From Tolypothrix sp. NIES-4075 (lineage in GTDB: Bacteria; Cyanobacteriota; Cyanobacteriia; Cyanobacteriales; Nostocaceae), in assembly GCF_002218085.1 (NCBI RefSeq), contig NZ_BDUC01000007.1, positions 5,857-69,856 of the forward strand: 64,000 nucleotides of DNA, read 5' to 3'. The position numbers and the translations under genes are program-made. Of the stretch, positions 1 through 8,785 are shown one piece after another (positions within the stretch are counted from its first letter, which is position 1; every line of letters begins with the position of its first letter). The notes under the pieces were generated by a model, which searched no databases, was not told where the DNA came from, and was given only the letters and a program-made list of their open reading frames with translations.

Positions 1-267
1 CTCTCCGGGGCTTTGGTTGGTCGTAATATTCGAGTACTTCGGGGTCGTTTTCTAGTTCGTAAATACGTGCTAATTCGTTACGGTGGCTCTCGAATTGGAT
101 TGTTACTCCCATTTTTCTACTGGGGTAAGAGCCACAAACATTTTTCCTACCCCCTGTTACTCGACTTTATGGGGTTGGTGCTGCGAATCTCTGAGATTAC
201 TGCTTGCGCTGCTGGACGCTCGGTGTTGAGTATGACACCAGTTATTAAACTCTTGGCTCGAGAGCAT
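1..267 (-). pseudogene. TnsA-like endonuclease (Tn7-type transposon), 5' end, frameshifted
   Basis: Partial gene on the minus strand, running off the left edge. Three short minus-strand frames chain into one protein: a start at 267 giving MLSSQEFNNWCH, a second frame giving NTERPAAQAVISEIRS, and a third giving GSYPSRKMGVTIQFESH and then ELENDPEVLEYYDQP. From memory of the family, this order and the SRKMGVTIQFESH stretch match the N-terminal part of cyanobacterial proteins annotated as TnsA endonuclease N-terminal domain, a subunit of Tn7-like transposases. At least two frame changes are needed, so this copy looks broken. The catalytic core lies outside the window. The family call is recollection, not a search. 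Confidence 0.45.
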
Positions 268-556
268 AATGCTTTTGCGTGCAACTTTTCCTCGCTTAAG
301 GTATAAGCGTGTAGATATATGACCAAACTTGATGCAGCAAAGGTTAGCATTACCGCCAGTATCCCTGATTCTTATCGTTTTACCAACATTCGGTTAAAAG
401 TTGGTATTACAGATCCATTTTTTAACCCTTACAGCTACTGACTTACACCTTATCGAGCGTGCCATTCGTAAGAGGGATGATTAATGTTTAGAACCCCTGC
501 TGAATTGTTGCCTATCTCCCCTGAAATTTTTCGCTCTCCTTTTTGGGGCAAGGTCA
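268..556. other. Intergenic, 289 bp, nothing firm
   Basis: A 40-codon open frame (319-441, plus) is present, but I recognise no family and it has no convincing ribosome binding site. No repeat or terminator stands out. Confidence 0.3.
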
Positions 557-1477
557 TCAAGCCGATCGTAACCGTTCGATGTCTTGCATTGGTGGCGCAC
601 CGAACAAGCGGGAATATTCCCGGCTAAACTGTGAAGGACTTTCGTATCCGACCTGATAGGCAGCAGAGGTGGCATCGCAACCTTCCGTCAGCATCAGGCG
701 ACGGGCTTCTGACAGTCTTAACTGCTTTTGATATTGAAGTGGACTCATTGAGGTCACTTGCTTGAAATGCTGATGAAACGACGAAGTAGACATTCTCACT
801 TGCTTTGCTAAGTCCTCGACTCGCATCGGCTGAGTAAAGTTAGACTTGATCCGTTTGATCGCTGAAGCAATCCGCTGCATACTGCTGCCGGATGTAGCAA
901 TTTGGCGCACGGCTTCACTTTGTTCTCCCATCAGCAAACGGTAGTAGATTTCCCGAATCATCATCGGTGCCAGCATGGGAATATCTTGTGGTATATCTAA
1001 AAGCTTAGTGAGGCGAAGGGCACAGTCAAGCAACGTGGCATCAGCCTTACTTACAAATAAGCCTCGGACAGAGTTCTCTTTCTTCGCTGAACTGAGATTC
1101 ATTTGAGCAACCATCTCACACAGTTGCATTGGATCTAGGGTCAGCTTTAATCCTAAATACGGTTGATCGGGTGTCGCCTCAACAATACATCTACCGAGGA
1201 GAAGATCAACTGAGACAACAAGACATTGCCCTACCTCATAGGTATACGTTTTCTCCCCCAGCACAATTTCTTTCTTGCCTTGAACGAGAAGGGCGAGACC
1301 CGGTTCATAATCCTGGTAGATGATGGCAGAGTCCGCATCCGAGCGCGAAAAGCTCAAGGGTGCGATCGCAGTTGGATAGATCCGGTTGCCGCCAGATTCA
1401 GTGTGCCGCGCCACTAATGTCGCCAGCGCTTGGCACTGATCTGCAACGACATCAGAATTGGGGATAACGAAAGTCAT
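557..1477 (-). CDS. AraC-family transcriptional regulator
   Basis: 306-residue DNA-binding regulator. The N-terminal half (about 20-170) is the AraC_N/cupin-like sensor seen in regulators of aldo/keto reductases and dehydrogenases. The C-terminal 100 residues carry the two helix-turn-helix AraC domain, with RVEDLAKQVRMSTSSFHQHF followed by the typical second-helix region SAAYQVGYESPSQFSREYSR. Length and domain order are normal. It is transcribed away from the MDR and aldo/keto reductase genes across a roughly 300-bp gap, so it is probably their local regulator, responding to a small electrophile or quinone. The ligand is unknown. Confidence 0.9.
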   Translation of the reverse strand: MTFVIPNSDVVADQCQALATLVARHTESGGNRIYPTAIAPLSFSRSDADSAIIYQDYEPGLALLVQGKKEIVLGEKTYTYEVGQCLVVSVDLLLGRCIVEATPDQPYLGLKLTLDPMQLCEMVAQMNLSSAKKENSVRGLFVSKADATLLDCALRLTKLLDIPQDIPMLAPMMIREIYYRLLMGEQSEAVRQIATSGSSMQRIASAIKRIKSNFTQPMRVEDLAKQVRMSTSSFHQHFKQVTSMSPLQYQKQLRLSEARRLMLTEGCDATSAAYQVGYESPSQFSREYSRLFGAPPMQDIERLRSA

Positions 1478-1783
1478 GGTAAAACCTCAACTCATTCAAC
1501 GCCCTACACGATTATAGAAGGTCTTTAAGTTATCCACGCTGGAGAATTAGGCAAGGATTAAAGAGCTTTAGGCATTGGAAATACTGGATCGAATTCGTAG
1601 GATGAAAGCATATATAGCGAAACGTTAAAGAAAAAAGAGAACAATGCCGCATTGCTTTCCTTAAACGATTAAAAACTTTTTGGAGAAAATGGCAATTCGT
1701 CCAAACAAACTTTGTCAGCAGTTTTACGCCTCCAAACCAATCAATAACAACTCAAGCAATTAGCAGGAGAACCTATTTATTTT
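1478..1783. promoter_or_regulatory. Divergent promoter region between araC-like gene and MDR gene
   Basis: 306-bp gap that must hold promoters for both divergent genes. The stretch about 1601-1697 resembles the stretch about 2805-2901 before the aldo/keto reductase: both have AGGATGAAAGCAT, then a block like GCATTGCTTTCCTTAAA, then TTGGAGAAA and TGGCAAT or TAGCAAT. The upstream copy leads into a 24-codon open frame (1688-1762) and not directly into a gene. AGGAGA about 13 bases before the ATG at 1784 fits a ribosome binding site. Confidence 0.45.
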
Positions 1784-2749
1784 ATGCAAAATACTCCCCA
1801 ACAAATGAAAGCAATGGCGGTTGACGAGTTCGGTCATGCTGACAAGCTGACGTTGCACACCTTACCCGTGCCTACAGTAGACACGGGCGAAGTTTTGATT
1901 CGCATCGAGATTGCCGGAGTTGGCATCTGGGATGCGCTGGAGCGGGAAGGTGAACTGGTGTATAACGAAGTTCACTTTCCGCGTGTACTGGGCGGCGAAT
2001 GTGCAGGCACTATTGTTGCGATTGGCGATGGCGTTGAGCGGTTTGCTGTTGGCGATCGCGTTTACGCCCAGAGCTTCATGAACAACAAGGGCGGTAGCTA
2101 TGCAGAATACGTTGTTGTCTCCGAAAAAACGATCGCGCCGATGCCCGATGGTCTCGATATGTTGATGGCGGGCGGGCTACCCATTGCTGGTATAACGGCA
2201 CTCAGTAATTTGCAAGCGTCGGGGACAGGCAACAAAACCAAATTGATGCTGTGGGGCGCGAGCGGTGGCGTCGGTCACGTTGCGCTACAACTGGCTAAAC
2301 GCATGGGCGCGAACGTTTTCGCGATCGCATCGGGTGCAGACGGTGTAGCTTTGGTTAAGCAGTTGGGGGCGGATGAAGCAGTAGACGGACATAGCTCCGA
2401 CGTTGTGCAACGCGCCCGTGCCTTTGCGCCCGATGGCTTCGATGTCGCGCTGGTGCTGGTGGGCGGCGACACCGTTCAATCCACGCTCTCGTTGGTACGT
2501 CAGGGCGGAACGATCGCCTTTCCTAATGGGGTGATGCCCGAACCATTAGCACCAGACGGTGTGGAACTCAAGAAGGCAAATGGGTTCGCCAACCCAACGT
2601 TGTTAGACCAACTCAACCAATTGATCGACATGGGTGAGTTTCAAGTTCACATCGCGCAGACATTTGGGCTGGAAGAGGCGGCACAAGCGCAGTCCGCGAT
2701 GAAACAGCACTATCTGGGCAAAATCGTGTTGCGCGTGAGCGGCGAGTAA
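1784..2749 (+). CDS. Quinone oxidoreductase-like NADP-dependent MDR protein
   Basis: 321-residue medium-chain dehydrogenase/reductase of the zinc-free quinone oxidoreductase branch. The N-terminal GroES-like domain (about 10-130) includes VLGGECAGTIVAIGDGVERF. The Rossmann segment around 150-175 reads WGASGGVGHVALQLAKRMGA, the nucleotide-binding fingerprint. No cysteine cluster for structural zinc is visible. Such enzymes reduce quinones or alkenals with NADPH in the cytosol. The gene is followed after about 150 bp by an aldo/keto reductase and preceded by a divergent AraC regulator, suggesting a small carbonyl/quinone detoxification unit. The substrate cannot be told from sequence. Confidence 0.85.
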   Translation: MQNTPQQMKAMAVDEFGHADKLTLHTLPVPTVDTGEVLIRIEIAGVGIWDALEREGELVYNEVHFPRVLGGECAGTIVAIGDGVERFAVGDRVYAQSFMNNKGGSYAEYVVVSEKTIAPMPDGLDMLMAGGLPIAGITALSNLQASGTGNKTKLMLWGASGGVGHVALQLAKRMGANVFAIASGADGVALVKQLGADEAVDGHSSDVVQRARAFAPDGFDVALVLVGGDTVQSTLSLVRQGGTIAFPNGVMPEPLAPDGVELKKANGFANPTLLDQLNQLIDMGEFQVHIAQTFGLEEAAQAQSAMKQHYLGKIVLRVSGE

Positions 2750-2817
2750 GATCTGATTGAATTTCCAGCTTTTACAACAACTCTACTCTTAACAAACCCT
2801 GTACAGGATGAAAGCAT

Positions 2818-2839
2818 CTCAAGAGAACCCTCTCTTGAG
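2818..2839 (+). other. Perfect stem-loop in the MDR-AKR gap
   Basis: A 9-bp stem CTCAAGAGA / TCTCTTGAG closes a four-base loop. No T-run follows, so it is not a standard terminator. It may be an mRNA processing or leader structure between the two genes. Confidence 0.5.
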
Positions 2840-2903
2840 TCAGGGAGATGATGCTGTATTGCTTTCGTTAAATTACTAAAAAATTCTTGGAGAAAGTAGC
2901 AAT

Positions 2904-3791
2904 ATGTCTGAGCAAACAGACCTTGGCGGCACTTTTACACTGCCGAACACCTCAATCACAATGAAGCGCATCGGCTATGGTGCTATGCAACTCGCGGGTC
3001 CGAATGTAATGGGTGCGCCGCGAGATATGGATGCAGCCGTCGCTGTCTTGCGCGAAGCGATCGCACTTGGCATTAATCACATCGATACCAGCGACTTCTA
3101 CGGACCTCACATCACAAATCAGATTATTCGACAAGCGCTGCATCCCTACCCCGAAGATTTGGTGATTGTAACCAAGGTTGGAGCGCGTCGTCCTGAAGAT
3201 GGATCATGGGTTCGGGCGATGTCGCAGCAGGATCTGACCGAAGCGATTCACGACAACCTGCGTAACCTCGGACTCGATGCAATTGATGTCGTCAATCTCC
3301 GAAGTATGGGTGACGGTCTCGGACCTTCGGAGGGTTCTCTCGTCGAGCCGCTAACAACCTTAGCCGAACTTAAGCAGCAGGGATTAATTCGTCACCTCGG
3401 TTTGAGCAATGTCACGCCGACACAGTTAGCACAGGCGCAAACAATCACGGAGATTGTCTGTGTGCAGAACCAGTACAACCTGGCACATCGGGAAGATGAT
3501 GCTTTCATCGACGACCTCGCGAAGCAGGGAATTGCTTATGTGCCGTTCTTCCCGCTGGGTGGGTTCACGCCGCTACAATCCTCGGTACTTGAAAGCACCG
3601 CCAAATCTTTAAACGCAACACCGATGCAAGTAGCGCTGGCATGGTTGCTTCAGCGCTCCCCTAACATCTTACTGATTCCCGGCACATCATCGGTTGAGCA
3701 TTTACGTCAGAATGTCTTTGCTGCGACGCTGCAACTGGAGCAGCAAACGGTGGCTGACCTGAACGCGATCGCGGCAAAACCGCTCGATTGA
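2904..3791 (+). CDS. Aldo/keto reductase
   Basis: 295-residue TIM-barrel oxidoreductase. The start is supported by GGAGAAAG nine bases upstream. Landmarks: IGYGAMQLAGP near the N-terminus, DTSDFYG (catalytic Asp and Tyr), VIVTKVG (catalytic Lys), and a C-terminal LIPGTSSVEHLRQNV cofactor-binding segment. At the position where many AKRs have the catalytic His, this protein reads DVVNLR, as in some cyanobacterial and Streptomyces AKR subgroups. It probably reduces aldehydes with NADPH. It follows the MDR gene in the same direction and shares part of its upstream sequence, so the two are likely co-regulated by the divergent AraC protein. Confidence 0.88.
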   Translation: MSEQTDLGGTFTLPNTSITMKRIGYGAMQLAGPNVMGAPRDMDAAVAVLREAIALGINHIDTSDFYGPHITNQIIRQALHPYPEDLVIVTKVGARRPEDGSWVRAMSQQDLTEAIHDNLRNLGLDAIDVVNLRSMGDGLGPSEGSLVEPLTTLAELKQQGLIRHLGLSNVTPTQLAQAQTITEIVCVQNQYNLAHREDDAFIDDLAKQGIAYVPFFPLGGFTPLQSSVLESTAKSLNATPMQVALAWLLQRSPNILLIPGTSSVEHLRQNVFAATLQLEQQTVADLNAIAAKPLD

Positions 3792-4378
3792 TCGCTCTTC
3801 GTTAATACTTTAAGCTTTGACACAAACTGCTTGAGTGCGACACGTTCCCTCAAAACTTCTCATCCTCTGAGTCCGCATCCCCCGGCAAATATACTTACAT
3901 AGGCTAAAAGCCTATCATTACAGGAGTTTTAATTGTTGAGTAAATATTATGTACCCATGTCTAAGCAATAGCCGTTTTGGTGCTGACGCAGAAAATTGTA
4001 GATTCAATCAAGGAAGTGCGATCGCTTTGGGGCATCAATCCACTACTGGCTATCAAGTTTTATCTATAGTTGCCAAGTAAGTAGTTGTATTGCAGGCTAT
4101 GTCGCGGAGCGATCGCCACTGACAGCAGGGCTTAGACTAGTTGTTCGCTGTACTGAATACCGTTATCAGTATTCCCTGCAAGCGCACTTGTTTATTTTCG
4201 GCACAACTGACAAATATTGGAATGCATGTGGCTGATGACTGTCATTCGTATAACCATACCTAAACGGACGGACAGCACTACAGTTATAAAGATTAAAATT
4301 ACTTAACATTTCGTTACGATAGAGACATTAAGAGGGTTGAAATTAAATCTCTTGATGTTGAAATCAAAGGTGAACGCC
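3792..4378. other. Intergenic, 587 bp
   Basis: No gene recognised. Two HIP1-like sites and scattered short stop-rich frames; probably a decayed segment. AT-rich sequence before 4379 could hold the promoter of the site-2 protease gene. Confidence 0.3.
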
Positions 4379-5504
4379 ATGAATGGCAATATTCGATGTT
4401 GCAACCTCTTCGGGATTCCTTTCTATATCAATCCGTCATGGTTTTTAGTCCTGGGCTTGGTAACTTGGAGCTATAGCAGTGGATTAGCAGCGCAATTTCC
4501 CCAGTTGGGTGGGGGATTACCTCTGTTACTGGGATTGATGACAGCACTGTTGTTATTTAGTTCTGTCGTTGCCCATGAATTAGGACACAGCTTTGTCGCC
4601 ATTCGCGCTCGTAATTGATGTCAAATCAATCACGCTATTTATATTTGGTGGGCTGGCAAGCCTAGAAAAAGAGTCAAAAACCCCAGCAGATACTTTTTGG
4701 GTGGCGATCGCAGGTCCCCTAGTAAGCCTACTGTTATTTGGTATATTTGTAGGCATTGGTTTTGGTACTGCCGCATCGGGACCATTGGCAGCGATTATCA
4801 GTGTACTGGCTTCTGTCAACTTGGCACTCTTCGCATTTAACTTAATTCCTGGCTTGCCTTTGGACGGCGGAAACATACTGAAAGCAATTGTGTGGAAAAT
4901 CACAGGGAATCCTTATAAAGGTGTGGCTTTTGCCAGCCGAGTTGGGCAAATATTTGGTATTGTAGCGATCGGCTTCGGTTTACTTCCGTTGGTGTTATTT
5001 GGCAGCTTTGGTAACTTCTGGAACTTGTTAATTGGTTTCTTCTTGCTGCGAAATGCTGGTAATGCGGCTCAATTTGCGAGGGTACAAGAACAACTGACGG
5101 GTTTGACAGCAGCTGATGTGGTAACACCCGATAGCCCCATTGTTTCTGATAAAATTACCCTCAGAGAATTTGCTCTGGAGCGGATATTGAGCGGGCAAAA
5201 TTGGCAGCGGTTCTTAGTAACTGATGATAACGGGCTTCTTGTGGGTGCGATATCTGTTGATGATATGCGTTTCATTAATACTGCACTTTGGTTAGAAACT
5301 CAAGTCAAAGAAGTGATGCGACCAATCGAGCAGTCTAGCACTATACAATCCGATCAACCTTTGTTGGAAGTAGTACAGCTACTTGAAGGACGCGCATTAT
5401 CTGCACTTCCTGTGATTCGTGACAATGGCGTGCTAGTCGGAATCTTAGAAAAAGCTTCAATTATCAACTTGCTTCAAAAACGAGTGCAACCAAACCCTGC
5501 ATAA
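4379..5504 (+). pseudogene. Site-2 protease family membrane metalloprotease with CBS domains, frameshifted
   Basis: M50-type intramembrane protease in two frames. Part one starts at ATG 4379 (MNGNIRCCNLFGIPFYINPS) and contains membrane helices and the zinc motif HELGH, then stops at 4618. Part two continues in another frame from about 4610 with IDVKSITLFIFGGLASLEKE, further helices, the second metal-ligand motif LPLDGG and a C-terminal pair of CBS repeats (about 5110-5480). The two parts join at the family's usual HELGHSFVAIR-xx-IDVKS point, where seven bases stand in place of six, so a single inserted base explains the break. Everything else looks conserved, so the mutation is recent or is a sequencing indel. 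Confidence 0.85.
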
Positions 5505-5565
5505 TGTACTTTTTTCTCACGCATTAGAGGGATTAGTCAAATCTAAATAAAAATACTTAACAATC

Positions 5566-5598
5566 AACCCGTTTTATATTGTGAAAAGCGGGTTTTTT
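5566..5598 (+). terminator. Rho-independent terminator after site-2 protease
   Basis: AACCCG and CGGGTT arms with additional T-A pairing, followed by a run of T, 62 bp after the protease stop codon. Confidence 0.75.
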
Positions 5599-5684
5599 GT
5601 AGTTAGCTACATCTACCGATTAAGATTGCTATTGACTGTATCAATCTTCTGCTTAGACCCCCTCAAAGAGGCGAAAATAAATCT

Positions 5685-6247
5685 ATGAATAGAACGTTAT
5701 ATTATCACCAGCAGTCAAACTTTCTTTTGAAAATCCGAATATTGTTAGCAGAGAAAAATTTAGATTGTGAACTCTTTGAAATTAATTTAGCCAATAAACC
5801 CCCTGAATTTATCAAAATTTCTCCTATTGGTCAAGTCCCTGTGTTTGTAGATGAAGATGGCACGGTCATTTGGGACTCTACATTGATTGCGGAGTATCTA
5901 GACGAAACCTATCCACAGCGATCGCTTTTACCCAAGCGCTTCCCACACACGGCTTGAGTGCCGTAAATGGGAACAAGAGCGCAGATACTTTAGGTGATAA
6001 TATTATCCGTCTATGGATACTGAATTTCACAAACGATTTAGCCTCTATTTCTTCGCGGACAAAATTAGAAACATTAATTAATCGCCTTTTACCAATCTTT
6101 GATGGACAACTGCGAAAATCTGAGTACCTTTTGGGCGGTGAAACATGGCGATTCAGCAGATGTGGCAGCGTTGTGTTCACGCTTGTTATTACAGCTTTCG
6201 CTCTTATTGAAGATTGGCAAATTCAGTATCCTTATTTGAGAGAGTAG
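5685..6247 (+). pseudogene. Glutathione S-transferase, multiply frameshifted
   Basis: The N-terminal thioredoxin-like GST domain is intact in frame one (MNRTLYYHQQSNFLLKIRI, then SPIGQVPVFVDEDG and DSTLIAEYLDETYPQ). Frame one ends at 5957. The helical C-terminal domain continues in other frames: RLECRKWEQER near 5955, ADTLGDNIIRLW from about 5985, and HGDSADVAALCSRLLLQLS near 6143, followed by remains to about 6247. At least three frame changes are needed, so it is a pseudogene. The substrate is unknown, as for most bacterial GSTs. Confidence 0.75.
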
Positions 6248-6308
6248 AACCTAACCGCATTCGTAAATCGATTGGTGCTGAAAACTCGTTTGCTCTTGAT
6301 TTAAGCGA

Positions 6309-6415
6309 TGTCTGGCGACAAGCCGCTTCTCTTCTCCTTCTCCTATCGGAGACGCTAACGCGAACGAGAGGCTTGTCTGCGACACGCTCCTTCGCGTTCG
6401 CCAACGCGTCTACGC
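6309..6415. repeat. Interspersed palindromic repeat block
   Basis: Nested inverted words such as GGAGACGCTAACGCGAAC with GTTCGCCAACGCGTC, and GGCGACAAGCC with GGCTTGTC. Similar GGAGACGCTxCGCGAAC modules recur at about 42310-42345 and are common small repeats of Nostocales genomes. Confidence 0.6.
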
Positions 6416-6588
6416 AGTATCAGATTATTAGGTATTTCGCTATTCCCCTCTTGATAATGAAAATGTCGGTGTATTTGTTCAACTATCATTATTCGAGGCA
6501 TTTCGATAAGGGACATCCACTTACATTTTCTTATAGCCCCTTGCCGATTACGAATAATATGCAATTAATTTTGTTTGGTTACTTACCA

Positions 6589-6930
6589 CTACTCTTGAAC
6601 CAAATGTTTATCAACAGCGCTGCTGAAGTCCTCGTAAGGAGAAACTCCTACAATTGTTTCTGCTAATGAACCATTAAAGAAAATTAAAACCGCCGGAATG
6701 CTGCGAAGACCGAATTTTTTGAACATCGGCTTGTTGTTATCCACGTCTACCTTAACGACCTTGGCACGACCAAAGTATTCCTGGGCAAGCTGATCCATTA
6801 ATGGACTAATCAGGCGACAAGGACCACACCAAGTAGCAGTAAAGTCAACAACAACAATTTTTTGCTCACTTAAAAGAGTATCAAATTCACCTTCTTCAAT
6901 GTAAGCAACTATGTCAGTTTCTGTAGACAT
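6589..6930 (-). CDS. trxA: Thioredoxin
   Basis: 113-residue thioredoxin fold with the active site ATWCGPCR near residue 35 and the cis-Pro segment RSIPAVLIF. It is a cytosolic dithiol reductant. The length is normal and there is no signal peptide. It stands alone on the minus strand, downstream of the broken GST. The roughly 200 bp upstream (6931-7135) contain no other gene and should hold its promoter. The exact isoform (m, x, y or other) is not assigned. Confidence 0.93.
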   Translation of the reverse strand: MSTETDIVAYIEEGEFDTLLSEQKIVVVDFTATWCGPCRLISPLMDQLAQEYFGRAKVVKVDVDNNKPMFKKFGLRSIPAVLIFFNGSLAETIVGVSPYEDFSSAVDKHLVQE

Positions 6931-7135
6931 TTTTTAATTCCCTAATATCAAACTAAAATTTTAGTAACAAGGTGACTGTATAAACTATATACTACAAGCG
7001 ATCGCCCACTTTCCTTGAGTTCCATAGTTCACAAGTCGCAAGTATGCTCCCACACTGCCCTCAACTGCTCCCACAACTTATATATTGCCTTCGGATTCTG
7101 GGGGATAATCAGCTAGCAAGTCACTCGTAAGACCC

Positions 7136-7378
7136 TTGGAAGACAATCAGCTAAACCTATTCTCAGACATGACATCTACACCAGCACTCTTAGCAAAGAC
7201 GCTGGTGATGAGTGTTGATGCGCTGCTGCGGTGGAAATCACAAATTTTTGATTACCAGCAGCGCACTCCTAGAAAGTGCGCCACCACAGCAAACAGCATT
7301 ATTCGACATTGCCCCAAGGCACTGCGACCCCGACCGAATTGATCCGCTCACATTGCAACTGCAATCAATGTCCTTTTG
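7136..7378 (+). pseudogene. Small degenerate gene, unknown family
   Basis: Starts MEDNQLNLFSDMTSTPALLA and shows coherent coding to about 7270 (TLVMSVDALLRWKSQIFDYQ). It then shifts frame: a second frame continues as TALFDIAPRHCDPDRIDPLT and LQLQSMSF to a stop near 7378. I recall similar small NQLNLF-type cyanobacterial proteins but cannot name a function. The frame change and early stop suggest a pseudogene. Confidence 0.4.
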
Positions 7379-7402
7379 ATGCGTGCAATTTTCACGCTTT
7401 TG

Positions 7403-7601
7403 TTACTAAAAGAAGGGAAGAGGGAAGAGGGAACAGGAAACAGATAAGAAACTTTAGTTGCTGAGTTTAAAGCGAGCGTCAAAAAAAAAGATGTTTTTTG
7501 AGGGAGAGTGCAACGAAAAAAACAGCATCATTATTTCAAGCAAATCGTTTTTAAACATGGGTTTAAGAGTTCCCTATTCCCTGTTAAGAGTTGCCTCTGA
7601 A
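7403..7601 (-). repeat. About 195-bp interspersed repeat, copy A
   Basis: Near-identical reverse complement of 16952-17143. The main difference is one extra copy of the 7-bp word TCTTCCC (reverse complement) here. The ends are TTACTAAAAGAAGG and TTGCCTCTGAA; no clear terminal inverted repeat or coding content is visible. Confidence 0.9.
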
Positions 7602-7953
7602 GGCGCTTGTGGGACTGGGGGAATGCGATCGCTTGGGTTTTCCTCGCTTGTAAAAGTTGAAGTTTAAAGATTCTGGCAATTTGGCTTCCCTTGTCTCTCA
7701 ATTGCCGTTTAAATAAGATATCAAGAGAGCAGAACAGCCAACAAATCGCCTAAGTTGACCTAACGCTGTAAAATAACTCTTCAAGCAACGAAAAGCGCTC
7801 GGTCATCGCTTCACTACAACTGGCTAGTAATGTACTAGAAAACACATAGTAATAGAGGGAATTTCAAATAAAAAAACGTTCCAAAATTTCTTGTGGGATG
7901 GGCACCCTGCCGCATCACAAGATGGGATAATCTATTTCCTGGTGTTCCCTTAG
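7602..7953. other. Intergenic, 352 bp
   Basis: No gene seen. A single HIP1-type module (GCGATCGCTTGGGTTTTCC and CTCGCTTG, about 7626-7652) matches the unit of the tandem array near 35.3 kb in reverse orientation. Confidence 0.4.
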
Positions 7954-8037
7954 ATGCCAGTAGCTTACTCAGAAGATTTGCGTTCTCGTGTGATTGCAGC
8001 GTGGGAAGCGTATGTTGGCTCTCAACGCAAGGTCTAA
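7954..8037 (+). pseudogene. IS630-family transposase 5' remnant
   Basis: 27-codon frame reading MPVAYSEDLRSRVIAAWEAY then GSQRKV and a stop. This matches the start of the helix-turn-helix segment of IS630-type transposases. Nothing of the DDE domain follows, and no terminal repeats were found. 8038-8329 holds no recognisable gene. Confidence 0.6.
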
Positions 8038-8329
8038 GAGCTATGAAGCGTATAGAGTCTATGTTTTAGCTGATTTCGTCGCCCCCTCAGGTGCCATTGT
8101 GCTGTTATCCCTCGCTTTGAAACGGCGATCGCACAAAAGGAGAGCACAACCGATGATATTCGGGCTTTTTCATACCAATATAGAAGCGATGAAACGGCGA
8201 TCGCTTCTATATTTTTCTTAGAGGATGAAGGGCGATCGCAAAAGTTTTCGGTCTACTGAAATAGACATTTGGGACAACCACTAAATCCAAAAAACACATA
8301 AAAATCAAAATTTGCCTCAACTCCCTTTC

Positions 8330-8446
8330 TCAATCCACTCCCGAGAAAGCCTTCTCTGCCGCTTCTGGTGTGTAATAAATCTTGCGTTCTCCAAACACTG
8401 CACCGCCAGGACTAATTACCCGAAACTGCATTTTCTCTGTGAGCAT
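8330..8446 (-). CDS. Small hypothetical protein
   Basis: 38-residue frame MLTEKMQFRVISPGGAVFGE followed by RKIYYTPEAAEKAF. The composition is coherent and it resembles short conserved cyanobacterial proteins, but I cannot name a family. A different frame just upstream (ATG at 8513, MTKTTVHLVTSIQNCTLVVF) ends in the same region and might be the 5' part of the same gene after a frameshift. Confidence 0.35.
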   Translation of the reverse strand: MLTEKMQFRVISPGGAVFGERKIYYTPEAAEKAFSGVD

Positions 8447-8538
8447 CAGTGTAGAACACCACTAAGGTACAATTCTGGATGCTGGTGACTAAGTGAACTG
8501 TGGTTTTAGTCATGATGCTTGGCAGGATGAATATTTTT

Positions 8539-8709
8539 CTACTTTTTTTTCTGCTGTTCAAGCTTTTTCTCTTGCTCTTGGCACCACTGCGCGATTAAAT
8601 CTTTGGCAACACTGCTCATATCCGTTTCTGCCTGGACACATAGGGACTTGAAACGGATTTTTAATTCTTTGCCAATAATCAGCTTTACAGTGTCTTCGGG
8701 TTTTGCCAT
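8539..8709 (-). CDS. Ribbon-helix-helix-like small DNA-binding protein
   Basis: 56 residues from ATG at 8709 (MAKPEDTVKLIIGKELKIRF), preferred over the upstream ATG at 8730 because the fold begins here. The pattern of a short beta strand (TVKLIIGKE), a helix (KIRFKSLCVQAE) and a second helix (MSSVAKDLIAQWCQEQEKK) fits CopG/ParG-type RHH proteins used as antitoxin or partition repressors. The C-terminus is a Lys/Gln/Glu tail. No toxin partner is adjacent. It lies downstream of the metacaspase on the same strand. Confidence 0.5.
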   Translation of the reverse strand: MAKPEDTVKLIIGKELKIRFKSLCVQAETDMSSVAKDLIAQWCQEQEKKLEQQKKK

Positions 8710-8785
8710 CTCATCATTCTGGCATGGCATAGGGGGAATATCAGCTAAGTCCCCTGTTCCCCTGTTCCCCTTAAATTGATATAAT

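Noticed and set aside
13..306. 97-aa plus-strand frame at the left edge
   Set aside because: It is antisense to the TnsA-like frames, which show family-like sequence; the plus-strand text is low in sense and has no ribosome site.
6214..6666. 150-aa frame after the GST pseudogene
   Set aside because: It reads from GST remains into a palindromic repeat and overlaps the end of trxA on the other strand.
7994..8221. 75-aa frame with HIP1 repeats
   Set aside because: Overlaps the IS630 remnant in another frame and is composed of repeat sequence.
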